Shown: positions 48,023 through 56,742 of the stretch, one piece after another | Position numbering within the stretch: position 1 is the first letter of the stretch | Layout of the letters: each line of letters begins with the position of its first letter | Assembly (NCBI GenBank): GCA_930633495.1 | Contig: CAKNFJ010000001.1 | Coordinates: 186,001-250,000 of the forward strand | Reading direction: 5' to 3' | Origin: Hyphomicrobiales bacterium | GTDB lineage: Bacteria > Pseudomonadota > Alphaproteobacteria > Rhizobiales > Beijerinckiaceae | Length of the DNA: 64,000 bases | Program-made: the position numbers and the translations under genes | The notes under the pieces: generated by a model | Told to the model about the DNA's origin: nothing | The model's database searches: none | What the model saw: only the letters and a program-made list of their open reading frames with translations

Positions 48023-49620
48023 GCTTCCACCGCCCGGCCCTTCAGCGCGAACAGGCCGCGCGGGCGCTTCTGGATGAAGAGGATGATGCAGACGAGCAGT
48101 GCTATCTTGCCGAGCACCGCGCCGGCATAAGGTTCGAGCAGCTTGTTGGCGACGCCAAGCGTCATGGCGCCGACCAGCGTGCCCCAGAGATTGCCGACGC
48201 CGCCGAAGACCACGACCATGAACGAGTCGATGATGTAGCTCTGGCCGAGATTGGGGCTGACATTGTCGATCTGCGAGAGCGCGACGCCGGCCAGCCCCGC
48301 GACGCCCGAGCCGAGCCCGAAGGTCAGCGCGTCGATGCGGCCGGTGCGGATGCCCATCGCCGAGGCCATGCGCCGGTTCTGGGTGACGGCGCGCATCTGC
48401 AGGCCCATCGGCGTCAGCTTCAGGATGGCGAGCAATGCAGCGAAGACCAGCGCCGCAAAGACGATGATCCAGAGTCGGTTATAGGTGATTGCTAAACCAC
48501 CGAGTTCGAAGGCTCCGGACATGAAGGCCGGCGCGCCGACCTCGCGATTGGTCGGGCCGAAGGCGGTGCGCACCGCCTGCTGGAGGATCAGGCTGATGCC
48601 CCAGGTGGCGAGCAGCGTCTCCAGCGGGCGGCCATAGAGGAAGCGGATGACGCCGCGTTCGATGGCGATGCCGACCGCGCCGGCGACGATGAAGGCGGCC
48701 GGCAAGGCGATGGCGAGCGACCAGTCGAACAGCCAGGGCGCATTGGTGCGGATCAGCTCCTGCACGACGAAGGTCGTGTAGGCGCCGAGCATCACCATTT
48801 CGCCATGGGCCATGTTGATGACGCCCATGACGCCGAAGGTGATGGCGAGGCCAATGGCGGCGAGCAGCAGCACCGACCCGAGCGACAGGCCGTACCAGAG
48901 GTTCTGTGCCACGGCCCAGAGCTTCAGCCGGCCCTCGATGGCTGCGATCGCGCGGGTCTGCGCGTCCCGCAGGCTCGGCGTGATCTCGCCGGAGAGACCG
49001 CGCAGTGTCGCCAGGGCATCTTGGTCGCCGCGCTCGCGCAGCACTTCGACGGCGGCGATGCGGTCGAGCGGCTGTGCGTCGGGCTTGGCGATCAGGATCG
49101 CGGCCTGGGCCTGACGCAGGGCGGCGAGCGTGCGCGGATCGGTCTCCTTGCCGATCGCTGCCTCGACGATGGGCAGCAGGCTGGCATCGCGCGACTTGAA
49201 CACCGCTTCGGCAGCGGCGGCTCGCTTCGCCGCGTCGGGATTGAGTAGCCCCAAGCCGCCGAGCGCGGCCTGAACGGCGCGGCGGACGGCGTTGTTGAGG
49301 CGCACCGGCTTTACACCCTCGGGCGCGGCGGCCAGCGACTGGCCCGTGCGAGCGTCGACGAAGGCGCCGGAAGCCGTCTTCACCGCCACGCCGCCGGGGC
49401 CTGCGAGCAGCCGCCCGTCGCTGAGCGCCTCGACGATCAGCGCCGCGTTGGGGTGAGCCGTCGAGACGAGGATCTCGATCGCGCGGGATGTGTCGGAATA
49501 GCTGTCGGCGGCCAGACGCGTGAAGGCTTCCTCGGCGGTCTGTGCGAAGGACGCGACCGAGGCGGCGATCAAGGCGACGGCGATGACGATCGCGTGCTTG
49601 AGGCGATGGAAGATGAGCAT
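48019..49620 (-). CDS. urtB: Urea ABC transporter permease UrtB with long N-terminal periplasmic domain
   Basis: 533 residues from the ATG at 49620 (MLIFHRLKHAIVIAVALIAA). The first 230 residues are a signal-like helix plus an Ala-rich domain that UrtB proteins carry and other LivH permeases lack. The rest is the LivH-like permease with YGLSLGSVLLLAAIGLAITF, GVINMAHGEMVMLGAYTTFV and a FGGVGNLWGTLVGAMTLG motif. It partners with UrtC. A hairpin-forming repeat lies between it and urtA. Confidence 0.93.
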   Translation of the reverse strand: MLIFHRLKHAIVIAVALIAASVASFAQTAEEAFTRLAADSYSDTSRAIEILVSTAHPNAALIVEALSDGRLLAGPGGVAVKTASGAFVDARTGQSLAAAPEGVKPVRLNNAVRRAVQAALGGLGLLNPDAAKRAAAAEAVFKSRDASLLPIVEAAIGKETDPRTLAALRQAQAAILIAKPDAQPLDRIAAVEVLRERGDQDALATLRGLSGEITPSLRDAQTRAIAAIEGRLKLWAVAQNLWYGLSLGSVLLLAAIGLAITFGVMGVINMAHGEMVMLGAYTTFVVQELIRTNAPWLFDWSLAIALPAAFIVAGAVGIAIERGVIRFLYGRPLETLLATWGISLILQQAVRTAFGPTNREVGAPAFMSGAFELGGLAITYNRLWIIVFAALVFAALLAILKLTPMGLQMRAVTQNRRMASAMGIRTGRIDALTFGLGSGVAGLAGVALSQIDNVSPNLGQSYIIDSFMVVVFGGVGNLWGTLVGAMTLGVANKLLEPYAGAVLGKIALLVCIILFIQKRPRGLFALKGRAVEA

Positions 49621-49653
49621 CGGTCCGGTTCGTCTCACGCTTGGTCCAATCTC

Positions 49654-49698
49654 AGCCCTCATCCTGAGAAGCGGGCATCGCTCCTCAGGATGAGGGCT
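49654..49698. repeat. Palindrome, family C, between urtA and urtB
   Basis: A perfect 15-bp inverted repeat: AGCCCTCATCCTGAG (49654-49668) and its complement (49684-49698), with a 15-nt loop. A second perfect 18-bp palindrome is at 49710-49727 (GCCGCTCCG and its complement). As RNA these would protect the urtA 3' end and could reduce read-through into urtB. The CCTCATCCTGAG core is a common dispersed repeat in Hyphomicrobiales. Confidence 0.7.
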
Positions 49699-49778
49699 CG
49701 ACTTTGACGGCCGCTCCGCGGAGCGGCGAACGGAGGGCGGCCGGGGTTTTCCCCGTGCCGCCCTTCCCCCTCATGAAC

Positions 49779-51077
49779 TCACGCGCCGCCGCCGCACTTG
49801 CCGGTCTTGACGTTGAAGTTGCCGCATTTCTTCTCGACCCAGTCGCCGACCAGATCCTTCGAGCCGTCGAGCTCCTTCGACCAGGCGTCGCCCGGGACGA
49901 GGCCCGCGGTCTTCCAGACCACGTCGAACTGGCCATCGTCCTTGATCTCGCCGATGAAGACCGGCTTGGTGATGTGGTGGTTCGGCAGCATCTTCGAGAT
50001 GCCGCCCGTCAGGTTCGGCGCCTCGATGCCGGGCAGCACGTCGATGACCTTGTCCGGATCGGTGGTCCCGGCTTTTTGGACCGCCTTCACCCACATGGCG
50101 AAGCCGACGACATGGGCTTCCATCGGGTCATTGGTGACGCGCTTCGGGTTCTTGGTGAAGGCCTGCCATTGCTTGATGAAGGCCTCGTTCTCCGGCGTCT
50201 TGATCGACTGGAAGTAGTTCCAGGCGGCGAGATGGCCGACCAGCGGCTTGGTGTCGATGCCGGCAAGCTCCTCCTCGCCGACCGAGAAGGCGACGACCGG
50301 AATATCGGTCGCCTTGATGCCCTGGTTGCCGAGCTCCTTGTAGAACGGCACGTTGGCATCGCCGTTGATGGTCGAGACCACCGCCGTCTTCTTGCCGGCG
50401 GAGCCGAACTTCTTGATGTCGGAGACGATGGTCTGCCAGTCGGAATGGCCGAAGGGCGTGTAGTTGATCATGATGTCCTCGGCCTTCACGCCCTTGGACT
50501 TCAGATACGCCTCGAGGATCTTGTTGGTCGTGCGCGGATAGACATAGTCCGTGCCGGCGAGCACCCAGCGCTCGACCTTCTCCTCCTTGGCGAGATAGTC
50601 GACGGCGGGGATCGCCTGCTGGTTCGGCGCGGCGCCGGTATAGAAGACGTTGCGCTCGCTCTCCTCGCCCTCGTACTGGACGGGGTAGAACAGGATGTTG
50701 TTGAGCTCCTTGAAGACCGGCAGCACCGACTTGCGCGAGACCGAGGTCCAGCAGCCGAAGGTGGCCGCGACCTTGTCCTTGGTGATGAGCTCGCGCGCCT
50801 TCTCGGCAAAGAGCGGCCAGTTCGAGGCCGGATCGACGACGACGGCCTCCAGCTTCTTGCCGAGCAGGCCGCCCTTCTTGTTCTGCTCCTCGATGAGCAT
50901 GAGCATGACGTCCTTCAGCGTCGTCTCGGAGATCGCCATGGTGCCCGAGAGCGAATGAAGGATGCCGACCTTGATCGTCTCCTGCTGCGCCGCCGCCGGC
51001 AGCCAGGAGGATCCGAGGAAAGCGGCACCGGCCAGAGCCGTGCCGAGGAATTCGCGACGATTGCTGTTCACGGACAT
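49779..51077 (-). CDS. urtA: Urea ABC transporter substrate-binding protein UrtA
   Basis: 432 residues from the ATG at 51077. A Tat-type signal (NRREFLGTALAGAAFLGSSW) precedes the mature protein beginning near QETIKVGILHSLSGTMAISE. Family stretches are FGCWTSVSRKSVLPVFKELN, ILFYPVQYEGEESERNVFYT and GTDYVYPRTTNKILEAYLKS. It binds urea or short amides in the periplasm and is the first gene of urtABCDE. A near-consensus sigma-54 promoter lies about 70 bp upstream, which fits nitrogen control through NtrC. Confidence 0.95.
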   Translation of the reverse strand: MSVNSNRREFLGTALAGAAFLGSSWLPAAAQQETIKVGILHSLSGTMAISETTLKDVMLMLIEEQNKKGGLLGKKLEAVVVDPASNWPLFAEKARELITKDKVAATFGCWTSVSRKSVLPVFKELNNILFYPVQYEGEESERNVFYTGAAPNQQAIPAVDYLAKEEKVERWVLAGTDYVYPRTTNKILEAYLKSKGVKAEDIMINYTPFGHSDWQTIVSDIKKFGSAGKKTAVVSTINGDANVPFYKELGNQGIKATDIPVVAFSVGEEELAGIDTKPLVGHLAAWNYFQSIKTPENEAFIKQWQAFTKNPKRVTNDPMEAHVVGFAMWVKAVQKAGTTDPDKVIDVLPGIEAPNLTGGISKMLPNHHITKPVFIGEIKDDGQFDVVWKTAGLVPGDAWSKELDGSKDLVGDWVEKKCGNFNVKTGKCGGGA

Positions 51078-51145
51078 CTCCCGAAGGATGTTTGTTGGCG
51101 GCGCCCCTCGGCGCCGGCAGGCCTCCCTGGCCCGGAAGCAGGTTT

Positions 51146-51162
51146 CGCAAGGGCCGTGCCAA
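51146..51162 (-). promoter_or_regulatory. Predicted sigma-54 promoter of the urt operon
   Basis: On the minus strand, TTGGCACGGCCCTTGCG matches the -24/-12 consensus (TGGCACG, 4 nt, TTGC) at all invariant positions. The start would be near 51135 and give a leader of about 60 nt. Sigma-54 with NtrC control of urea uptake is well known in alphaproteobacteria; the site itself is a prediction. Confidence 0.75.
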
Positions 51163-51390
51163 GTGCGTGCGGCGCGGGACGAGAGACGCAAATCTCTGCC
51201 GTCAGGCGCTAATTGGCGGAACTTCCTGCGCCGGAGGCCTCTCTCCACGCAATCATCGAGCCGCATCGGGCAGATATGATTATTTATTAGCCATAATCGA
51301 TGGCGTCATTTTGTGCATCGCAGCATCTGCCTGGAATTTCATCGACAGGCGCTGAGTTTGAGTTGTGGGGCACAGCGCTTTTTTTGGCAT
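51163..51390. other. Intergenic region upstream of urtA
   Basis: 228 bp with lower GC than its surroundings from about 51275 to 51390 (includes a T7 tract near 51379). It would hold NtrC enhancer sites for the urt operon. I see no gene here, and no half-site pair good enough to report. Confidence 0.3.
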
Positions 51391-51543
51391 TTACGAGTCC
51401 CCGAGAATCGCCTTAGCCTCCTTCTTGTCGGTAACAACTGAAAGGAGGTGATCCAGTGTCTCATTGTCATCAGCCGCTGGTGCAAAGCGGGTGGACCTGG
51501 ACCTCTTCTTGCTGGGGTTCGTGTTCCGCGTGAGTTTTCGCAC
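51391..51543 (-). CDS. Possible small basic protein
   Basis: A 50-codon frame from the GTG at 51543. The N-terminal half is very basic (NPSKKRSRSTRFAPAADDNE) and the C-terminal half is an amphipathic, charged helix (LDHLLSVVTDKKEAKAILGD). The amino-acid composition looks protein-like. However, the start lacks a good ribosome site, third-position GC is lower than in neighbouring genes, and the opposite strand carries an equally plausible small unit. It contains, in sense, a perfect copy of the 16S rRNA 3' tail sequence. I do not recognise it. Confidence 0.3.
   Translation of the reverse strand: MRKLTRNTNPSKKRSRSTRFAPAADDNETLDHLLSVVTDKKEAKAILGDS
51439..51533 (+). other. Perfect anti-16S-tail (extended Shine-Dalgarno) followed by a 25-codon Trp/Cys-rich frame
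   Basis: GAAAGGAGGTGATCCAG at 51440-51456 is the exact complement of the conserved 16S rRNA 3' end. With 7-nt spacing after GGAGG, a GTG at 51456 opens a 25-codon frame (SHCHQPLVQSGWTWTSSCWG...) that stops at 51533, and a strong terminator follows 47 bp later. It could be a leader peptide gene, a small RNA that binds ribosomes, or chance overlap with the minus-strand frame. Confidence 0.3.
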
Positions 51544-51580
51544 CTTTGATCCGGTTCGCCGGGTCGCGGTTCGACAATGG

Positions 51581-51614
51581 AAGGGCTGCCCGCAAGGGTG
51601 GCCCTTCTTGTTTT
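51581..51614 (+). terminator. Rho-independent terminator
   Basis: An 11-bp hairpin (AAGGGCTGCCC 51581-51591 with GGGTGGCCCTT 51596-51606, two G-U pairs) with a GCAA tetraloop, followed by CTTGTTTT. It reads on plus and ends whatever transcript covers the small frame at 51456. Confidence 0.7.
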
Positions 51615-51802
51615 GACTTGGATCGCCGGATGTCTGCGAGAACTCGACGACGGTGATCTCTACTTGGCCGCATCGGATTCTTCCGGACAGCAGCTTCCGG
51701 TTTTCGGTCCGATGCGACGGCGCATGCTGGCGCGAGGCTCCAAGGCGTGGCAGACAGGCGCGGTGACCTGCTTTCCCTGCCTTGATCCGATGAGTAGCGG
51801 CC

Positions 51803-54118
51803 TTGTCCGTCCCTGAACCGAGCCGCGCGGCCATCCTCGACTTCATCGAGGAGGAGCGCGCTGCCGGCCGCGAGGTCGGCCGCCGCGAGATCGCCAAAGC
51901 CTTCGGGCTCGACCAGGGCGGCAAGATCTGGCTGAAGCGCCTGCTGAAGGAGCTCGCCGAGGAAGGCGAGATCGGCGGCGACGGCAAGGAGCGCCCCGTG
52001 CACCCGCGTGGTGCCCTGCCCCCGGTCCTGCTCTCCCAGATCAAGCGCCGCGATCGCGAGGGCGACCTCATCGCCCAGCCGCTCGAATGGGACGAGGCGG
52101 AAAGCGGTCCCCCGCCGCAGATCCTGGTGGAGCGCGCCCGTGACGGACGACGCAAGGATAAACTGGCCGCCCCCGCGCCGGGCGTCGGCGATCAGGTCAT
52201 CCTGAAGCTGACCCGCCTCAGGGGCGTCGAGGGCTTCGGCTATTCGGGCCGCGTGCTCAAGATCATGGGCAAGGCGAAGGCCGCCGTGCTCGGCATCTTC
52301 CGCGCCCTGCCCGACGGCTCCGGCCGGCTGGTGCCGATCGACAAGAAGGCGCAGGGGCGCGAGGCGATCATTCCAAAGGGACGCACTGCCGAGGCGCAGG
52401 ATGGCGACCTCGTCTCCGTCTCGCTGCGCCGCGAAAGCCGCTTCGGTCCGCCCGAGGCGCAGGTGCGCGAGCGGCTCGGCTCGATCAAATCCGAGCGCGC
52501 CGTCAGCCTGATCGCGATCCACGCTCACGGGATCCCGCACGAATTCCCGCCAGCGGCCCTTCAGGAAGCCGCCGATGCCCCGCTCGCAACGCTCAAGGGG
52601 CGCGAGGACTGGCGCGAGCTGCCGCTCGTCACGATCGACCCGGCCGACGCCAAGGACCATGACGATGCGGTCCATGCCGCGCCGGACGAAGATCCGGGCA
52701 ATCCGGGCGGCTTCGTCGTCACCGTCGCCATCGCCGATGTCGCGGCCTATGTCCGCCCCGGCTCGGCGCTCGATCGCGAGGCGCTGGAGCGCGGCAACTC
52801 AGTCTATTTTCCCGACCGCGTCGTGCCGATGCTGCCGGAGCGTATCTCGAACGACCTGTGTTCGCTTCGCGAGAACGAGGACCGGCCGGCGATGGCGGTT
52901 CGGCTCGTGCTCAAGGCGGACGGCTCGAAGAAGAGCCATTCCTTCCACCGCGTGCTGATGCGCTCGGCCGCCAAGCTCTCCTACCAGCAGGCCCAGAGCG
53001 CCATCGACGGCAAGCCCGACGAGAAGACCGGCCCGATTCGCCAGAGCGTGCTGATGCCGCTCTGGGCCGCCTACGGCGTCGCGGCGCGCGCCCGCGACCA
53101 ACGCCAGCCGCTCGACCTCGACCTGCCCGAGCGCAAGCTGATCCTGAAGCCCGACGGCTCGGTCGAGCGCGTGATCGTGCCGGAGCGGCTCGCGGCGCAT
53201 CGGCTGATCGAGGAATTCATGATCCTCGCCAACGTCGCGGCCGCCGAGACGCTGGAGAAGGCCGGCAGCCTGCTGATCTATCGCTGCCATGACGAGCCCT
53301 CACTCGAGAAGATGCGGGCGCTCGGCGAGGTGCTGGCCTCGATCGGCATCAAGCTGCCGAAGGACGGGGCGCTCAGGCCCGTGCTGTTCAACCGCATCCT
53401 GGCGATGATCAGGGGCTCGGAGAACGAGACGCTGATCAACGAGGTGGTGCTGCGCACGCAGGCGCAGGCCGAATATGTGGCGGAGAATTACGGGCATTTT
53501 GGCCTCAATCTGCGCCGCTACGCCCATTTCACCTCGCCGATCCGCCGCTATGCCGACCTGATCGTCCATCGCGCGCTGATCACGGCGCTCAAACTCGGCG
53601 ATGACGGCCTGCCGAGAGCGACGACGCTCGCCGAACTGCGCGAGGTCGCGACCCGCATCTCCGCGGCCGAGCGCCGCGCCATGGCGGCCGAGCGCGAGAC
53701 CACCGATCGGCTGATCGCGCATTTCCTTGCCGGCCAGATCGGCGCGAGCTTCGACGGGCGCATCGGCGGCGTGAACCGCGCGGGCCTTTTCGTGAAGCTC
53801 GCCGACACCGGCGCAGACGGCTTCATTCCGGCTTCCACGCTGGGCGGCGACTACTATCGCTACGACGAGGCGGCGCACGCCCTGATCGGCGAGCGCACCG
53901 GCGAAAGCTGGCGCCTCGGCGACAAGGTCCATGTCAAGCTCGTCGAGGCCGCACCCGTCGCGGGTGCGCTGCGCTTCGAGCTGCTCTCCGCCGGCCGGAC
54001 CGTGGCGACGGGACGCGCTGGAAAGCGCCGCGGCGGCGCGCCATATGGGGAGAGCCGGCCTGCGAGCTTCGGCCGGAAGGGCAAGCCGGGCCGGGCCAAG
54101 CCCGGCAAGAGGCGGTGA
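51803..54118 (+). CDS. rnr: Ribonuclease R
   Basis: 771 residues, TTG start at 51803. The N-terminal winged helix is AILDFIEEERAAGREVGRRE. Cold-shock-like domains follow. The RNB catalytic centre is VTIDPADAKDHDDAVHAAPD (about 278-297), whose aspartates bind magnesium, with NENxSDLCSLRE-like ISNDLCSLRENEDRPA downstream. A C-terminal S1 domain (GRIGGVNRAGLFVKLADTGA, about 655-720) precedes a Lys/Gly-rich tail. It degrades structured RNA 3' to 5'. It is followed by a DUF983 gene whose ATG overlaps its stop. About 190 bp upstream is the terminator at 51581, so it has its own promoter. Confidence 0.96.
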   Translation: MSVPEPSRAAILDFIEEERAAGREVGRREIAKAFGLDQGGKIWLKRLLKELAEEGEIGGDGKERPVHPRGALPPVLLSQIKRRDREGDLIAQPLEWDEAESGPPPQILVERARDGRRKDKLAAPAPGVGDQVILKLTRLRGVEGFGYSGRVLKIMGKAKAAVLGIFRALPDGSGRLVPIDKKAQGREAIIPKGRTAEAQDGDLVSVSLRRESRFGPPEAQVRERLGSIKSERAVSLIAIHAHGIPHEFPPAALQEAADAPLATLKGREDWRELPLVTIDPADAKDHDDAVHAAPDEDPGNPGGFVVTVAIADVAAYVRPGSALDREALERGNSVYFPDRVVPMLPERISNDLCSLRENEDRPAMAVRLVLKADGSKKSHSFHRVLMRSAAKLSYQQAQSAIDGKPDEKTGPIRQSVLMPLWAAYGVAARARDQRQPLDLDLPERKLILKPDGSVERVIVPERLAAHRLIEEFMILANVAAAETLEKAGSLLIYRCHDEPSLEKMRALGEVLASIGIKLPKDGALRPVLFNRILAMIRGSENETLINEVVLRTQAQAEYVAENYGHFGLNLRRYAHFTSPIRRYADLIVHRALITALKLGDDGLPRATTLAELREVATRISAAERRAMAAERETTDRLIAHFLAGQIGASFDGRIGGVNRAGLFVKLADTGADGFIPASTLGGDYYRYDEAAHALIGERTGESWRLGDKVHVKLVEAAPVAGALRFELLSAGRTVATGRAGKRRGGAPYGESRPASFGRKGKPGRAKPGKRR

Positions 54119-54564
54119 TGGGCGTCCAGATCCACGGCGCGGAAACGCAGATCGAGACACGCGACTGGCGCGAAGCGGTATCGCGCGGCCTGAAGGGCCG
54201 GTGCCCGCATTGCGGCAACGGCAGGCTGTTCCGCGCCTTCCTGAAGCCGGTCGACCGCTGCGAGGCCTGCGGCGAGGACCTGCACCATCAGCGCGCCGAC
54301 GACCTGCCACCCTATATCGTCATCACCATCGTCGGCCATATCGTCGTCGGCGGTATCCTGCTCGCCGAGAAATATGGCGACTGGCCGATGTGGTGGCATA
54401 TGGCGCTCTGGCCGGCCTTGACGCTGATCCTGTCCGTCGCCCTGATGCAGCCCGTGAAGGGCGGCGTCGTCGGCCTGCAATGGGCCGTGCGCATGCACGG
54501 CTTCGGCGGCGAGCCCGACCGGCCCGATCGCCAGCCCCTGCCCCCATCCGGACCACGCCCATGA
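54118..54564 (+). CDS. DUF983 family membrane protein
   Basis: 148 residues from the ATG at 54118, which overlaps the rnr stop; a GTG three bases earlier is an alternative. A zinc-ribbon-like CPHCGNGRLFRAFLKPVDRC plus CEACG lies at about residues 28-52. Two helices follow (YIVITIVGHIVVGGILLAE and MALWPALTLILSVALMQPV). This matches DUF983, a family of unknown function often next to rnr or cytochrome oxidase genes. Its last codon overlaps the following Nudix gene start (ATGA). Confidence 0.88.
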   Translation: MGVQIHGAETQIETRDWREAVSRGLKGRCPHCGNGRLFRAFLKPVDRCEACGEDLHHQRADDLPPYIVITIVGHIVVGGILLAEKYGDWPMWWHMALWPALTLILSVALMQPVKGGVVGLQWAVRMHGFGGEPDRPDRQPLPPSGPRP

Positions 54565-55295
54565 CCGACCACACCGTCACCCTCACCCAGGCCGAACGGG
54601 TGCGCAACACGCCCAATCAGCGCCCCAAGGATGCAGCGACCATGCTGATCCTCGATCGCAGCGGCGCGCGGCCCAAGGTGCTGATGGGCAAGCGCCATGA
54701 GGGCCATAAATTCATGCCGGGCAAATATGTCTTCCCCGGCGGGCGGATCGAGGACGGCGACCGGCGTATGGTCGCGACCGGCGCAGTGCCCCAGATTTGC
54801 GAGGACAGGCTCGGCAAGCGCTGCCTGCGCCCGAGCGCCGGCAAGGCAAGGGCGCTGGCAATGGCGGCCATCCGCGAGACTTTCGAGGAAACCGGCCTGC
54901 TCTTCGGCTCCGACGAATTCGGAGCGCCGGAGAATGCGCCGGCTGGAACCTGGACCGATTTCGCTGCGCAGGGCGTATTTCCCGATCTCTCAGCGGTCAC
55001 CTTCGTCGCCCGCGCGATCACGCCGCCACGGCGGCCGAAGCGTTTCGATACCCGCTTCTTCATCATCGACGCTGCGGCGATCGCCAAGCGGATCGAGGGC
55101 GTCATCGGGCCGGATTCGGAGCTGACCGATCTCGTCTGGGTCGATTTCGACGAGGCGAAGGAACTCGATCTGCCGACGATCACCAAGGTCATCCTGCAGG
55201 AGGTCGAATCGCGCATCGCCGGCGGTTTCGCTCCCTATCTGCCGGTTCCGTTCTACTGGGAGAAGCGCGGCAGCTTCGTGCGCGAGGAGCTCTGA
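54561..55295 (+). CDS. Nudix hydrolase
   Basis: 244 residues from the ATG at 54561. The Nudix core is visible as [13 protein letters not shown], with the Nudix helix in [17 protein letters not shown]. The first glutamate of the canonical box is replaced by Ala, but the REXXEEXG part is intact, so metal binding is plausible. The sequence resembles the NUDT7/19-like subgroup often annotated as a CoA or ADP-ribose pyrophosphatase, but I would not fix the substrate. It is translationally coupled to the DUF983 gene. Confidence 0.85.
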   Translation: MTDHTVTLTQAERVRNTPNQRPKDAATMLILDRSGARPKVLMGKRHEGHKFMPGKYVFPGGRIEDGDRRMVATGAVPQICEDRLGKRCLRPSAGKARALAMAAIRETFEETGLLFGSDEFGAPENAPAGTWTDFAAQGVFPDLSAVTFVARAITPPRRPKRFDTRFFIIDAAAIAKRIEGVIGPDSELTDLVWVDFDEAKELDLPTITKVILQEVESRIAGGFAPYLPVPFYWEKRGSFVREEL

Positions 55296-55458
55296 GGCAC
55301 GGATTATGCCCCCAGGGGCCGGATTGGTCACCGAAGCGTTATTCTTCCTTGACTTCCCCGGCCCTTTGCGGCATCTCCCACGCCGACGGTTTGCCGGGCT
55401 CGCCCGGCCATTTTCTTTTCCGAGGGCCCCGCGGCCCGCATGGTTCGAGGATAGACCC

Positions 55459-55626
55459 ATGGCCAAGGCCGTGACGATCAAGATCAAGCTGCTTTCGACC
55501 GCCGACACCGGCTTCTTCTATGTGACGAAGAAGAACTCGCGTACGATGACCGAGAAGATGTCGAAGAAGAAGTACGACCCCGTCGCGCGCAAGCACGTCG
55601 AGTTCAAGGAGACGAAGATCAAGTAA
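55459..55626 (+). CDS. rpmG: 50S ribosomal protein L33
   Basis: 55 residues from the ATG at 55459 ([20 protein letters not shown]), with the typical [20 protein letters not shown] and ending [11 protein letters not shown]. The zinc-binding cysteines of the C+ form are absent, as is normal for alphaproteobacterial L33. A strong terminator follows 31 bp after the stop. Confidence 0.97.
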   Translation: MAKAVTIKIKLLSTADTGFFYVTKKNSRTMTEKMSKKKYDPVARKHVEFKETKIK

Positions 55627-55657
55627 GGCCCAGCCTTTCCTGATCCGACCCATGCGA

Positions 55658-55686
55658 AACCGCCCTTTTGGGCGGTTTTTCTTTTC
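55658..55686 (+). terminator. rpmG terminator
   Basis: Perfect 8-bp hairpin AACCGCCC-TTTT-GGGCGGTT (55658-55677) followed by TTTCTTTT. Confidence 0.9.
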
Positions 55687-55854
55687 CGGCTTTGCCTGGC
55701 GGGTTTGCTCAGGCCTGACGACAGCAGAGCGCTCACGCGCGCGTGCATATAGCGCCACGGCCTCGGATCGACAGGCGGAAGCCGCCTCTCCGAACACTGC
55801 CCGCGTCAATATGACGGATCGCGGCTGAATCGCCGCGCGGTCACGCTCGCGCGC

Positions 55855-55950
55855 TCAGATTTCCAACGGAAGATGGGTGCTGTCGGCGATCAGCCACGAC
55901 AACACGGCAGTGCCCATCATGAGCCCCGCAATCAGGACGGCCTCGACCAT
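55855..55950 (-). CDS. Possible 31-residue single-helix membrane peptide
   Basis: From the ATG at 55950 the frame reads MVEAVLIAGLMMGTAVLSWL, then ends in STHLPLEI. It would be a single transmembrane helix. There is no good ribosome site, and it could be chance. The surrounding 55687-56037 region otherwise holds no supported gene. Confidence 0.25.
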   Translation of the reverse strand: MVEAVLIAGLMMGTAVLSWLIADSTHLPLEI

Positions 55951-56037
55951 AACGCAACTAATGCCCCCGTTTCCCTCGGGGAAATTAGCTAAAATTTTAA
56001 CATTCTGTAAACCAATTTGTTTAGCCAGACCGGGCTC

Positions 56038-56394
56038 ATGAGAGACGCGTTGCAGCGCTGGAGGCAACCGGAGATGGACGACCTCGACGAGGCTGGCCTC
56101 GATCTTGAGCGTGACGAATTTGGCAAGAGGTTGGATTCGCTGCTTGTTTCCCGCGGCTGGAATCCAAAGGCGGGGCATGCGCGGCGCTCGCCCCTCGCCT
56201 TCTCGGTTAAGCTCTGCGCGCCGAATTCCGCTCATGTCACACTGGATGCGATCCTGCCGGAAGCCGTCGCCCGGGAGATCACGGCACTCGTTGCCCGCCA
56301 CGGCTTCTCGGATCCATCCGATCAGGAGCGATCGCTGCAGCGCTCCACGCCTCAACCGGGCCCAAGCGCCGAGAGCCGTTCCGAGCGCCGATAA
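56038..56394 (+). CDS. Hypothetical protein
   Basis: 118 residues from the ATG at 56038. It is polar, probably helical and acidic at the N-terminus (DALQRWRQPEMDDLDEAGLD). The middle has ILPEAVAREITALVARHGFS, an amphipathic stretch that looks like a small folded domain. The C-terminus is disordered (STPQPGPSAESRSERR). An AT-rich stretch directly upstream (about 55985-56025) could hold its promoter. I recognise no family. Confidence 0.5.
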   Translation: MRDALQRWRQPEMDDLDEAGLDLERDEFGKRLDSLLVSRGWNPKAGHARRSPLAFSVKLCAPNSAHVTLDAILPEAVAREITALVARHGFSDPSDQERSLQRSTPQPGPSAESRSERR

Positions 56395-56583
56395 GGGCCG
56401 GGTCGCACGGCCCCGGTCCGGCCGGGAGATTGACTCCCGAGGAAAAGCATACGCCAGATAGCGCGCTCGCGGCGTGGGCTTGATCGTTCAGCCAGCGACA
56501 GGGGCACGCCTCGCCGAGGGCAAGAAGCCTCGTTTTCGGTGCCATCTCAGACAAGACCGACGGGACAACAGGGCGCGGACAGC

Positions 56584-56742
56584 ATGTTGCGACAATTGCT
56601 CAAGCTGCTGGTCGAGGTCGATTCCTCGCGCTTCCTGACCACCCGGATCGGAGCGGCGATCGGCCTGCTTGCCTTGCTCGCGGCCTTTGGAGCCGCCGGC
56701 TACTGGCTGCCGGCAGCGATTGCGGGCTATTTCGGCCGCTAG
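56584..56742 (+). CDS. Small single-pass membrane protein
   Basis: 52 residues from the ATG at 56584: MLRQLLKLLVEVDSSRFLTT, then a hydrophobic helix IGLLALLAAFGAAGYWLPAA and a short end. It would be an N-in membrane peptide. A longer frame starts at 56539 but adds only polar residues. There is no known family and no operon partner. Confidence 0.4.
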   Translation: MLRQLLKLLVEVDSSRFLTTRIGAAIGLLALLAAFGAAGYWLPAAIAGYFGR

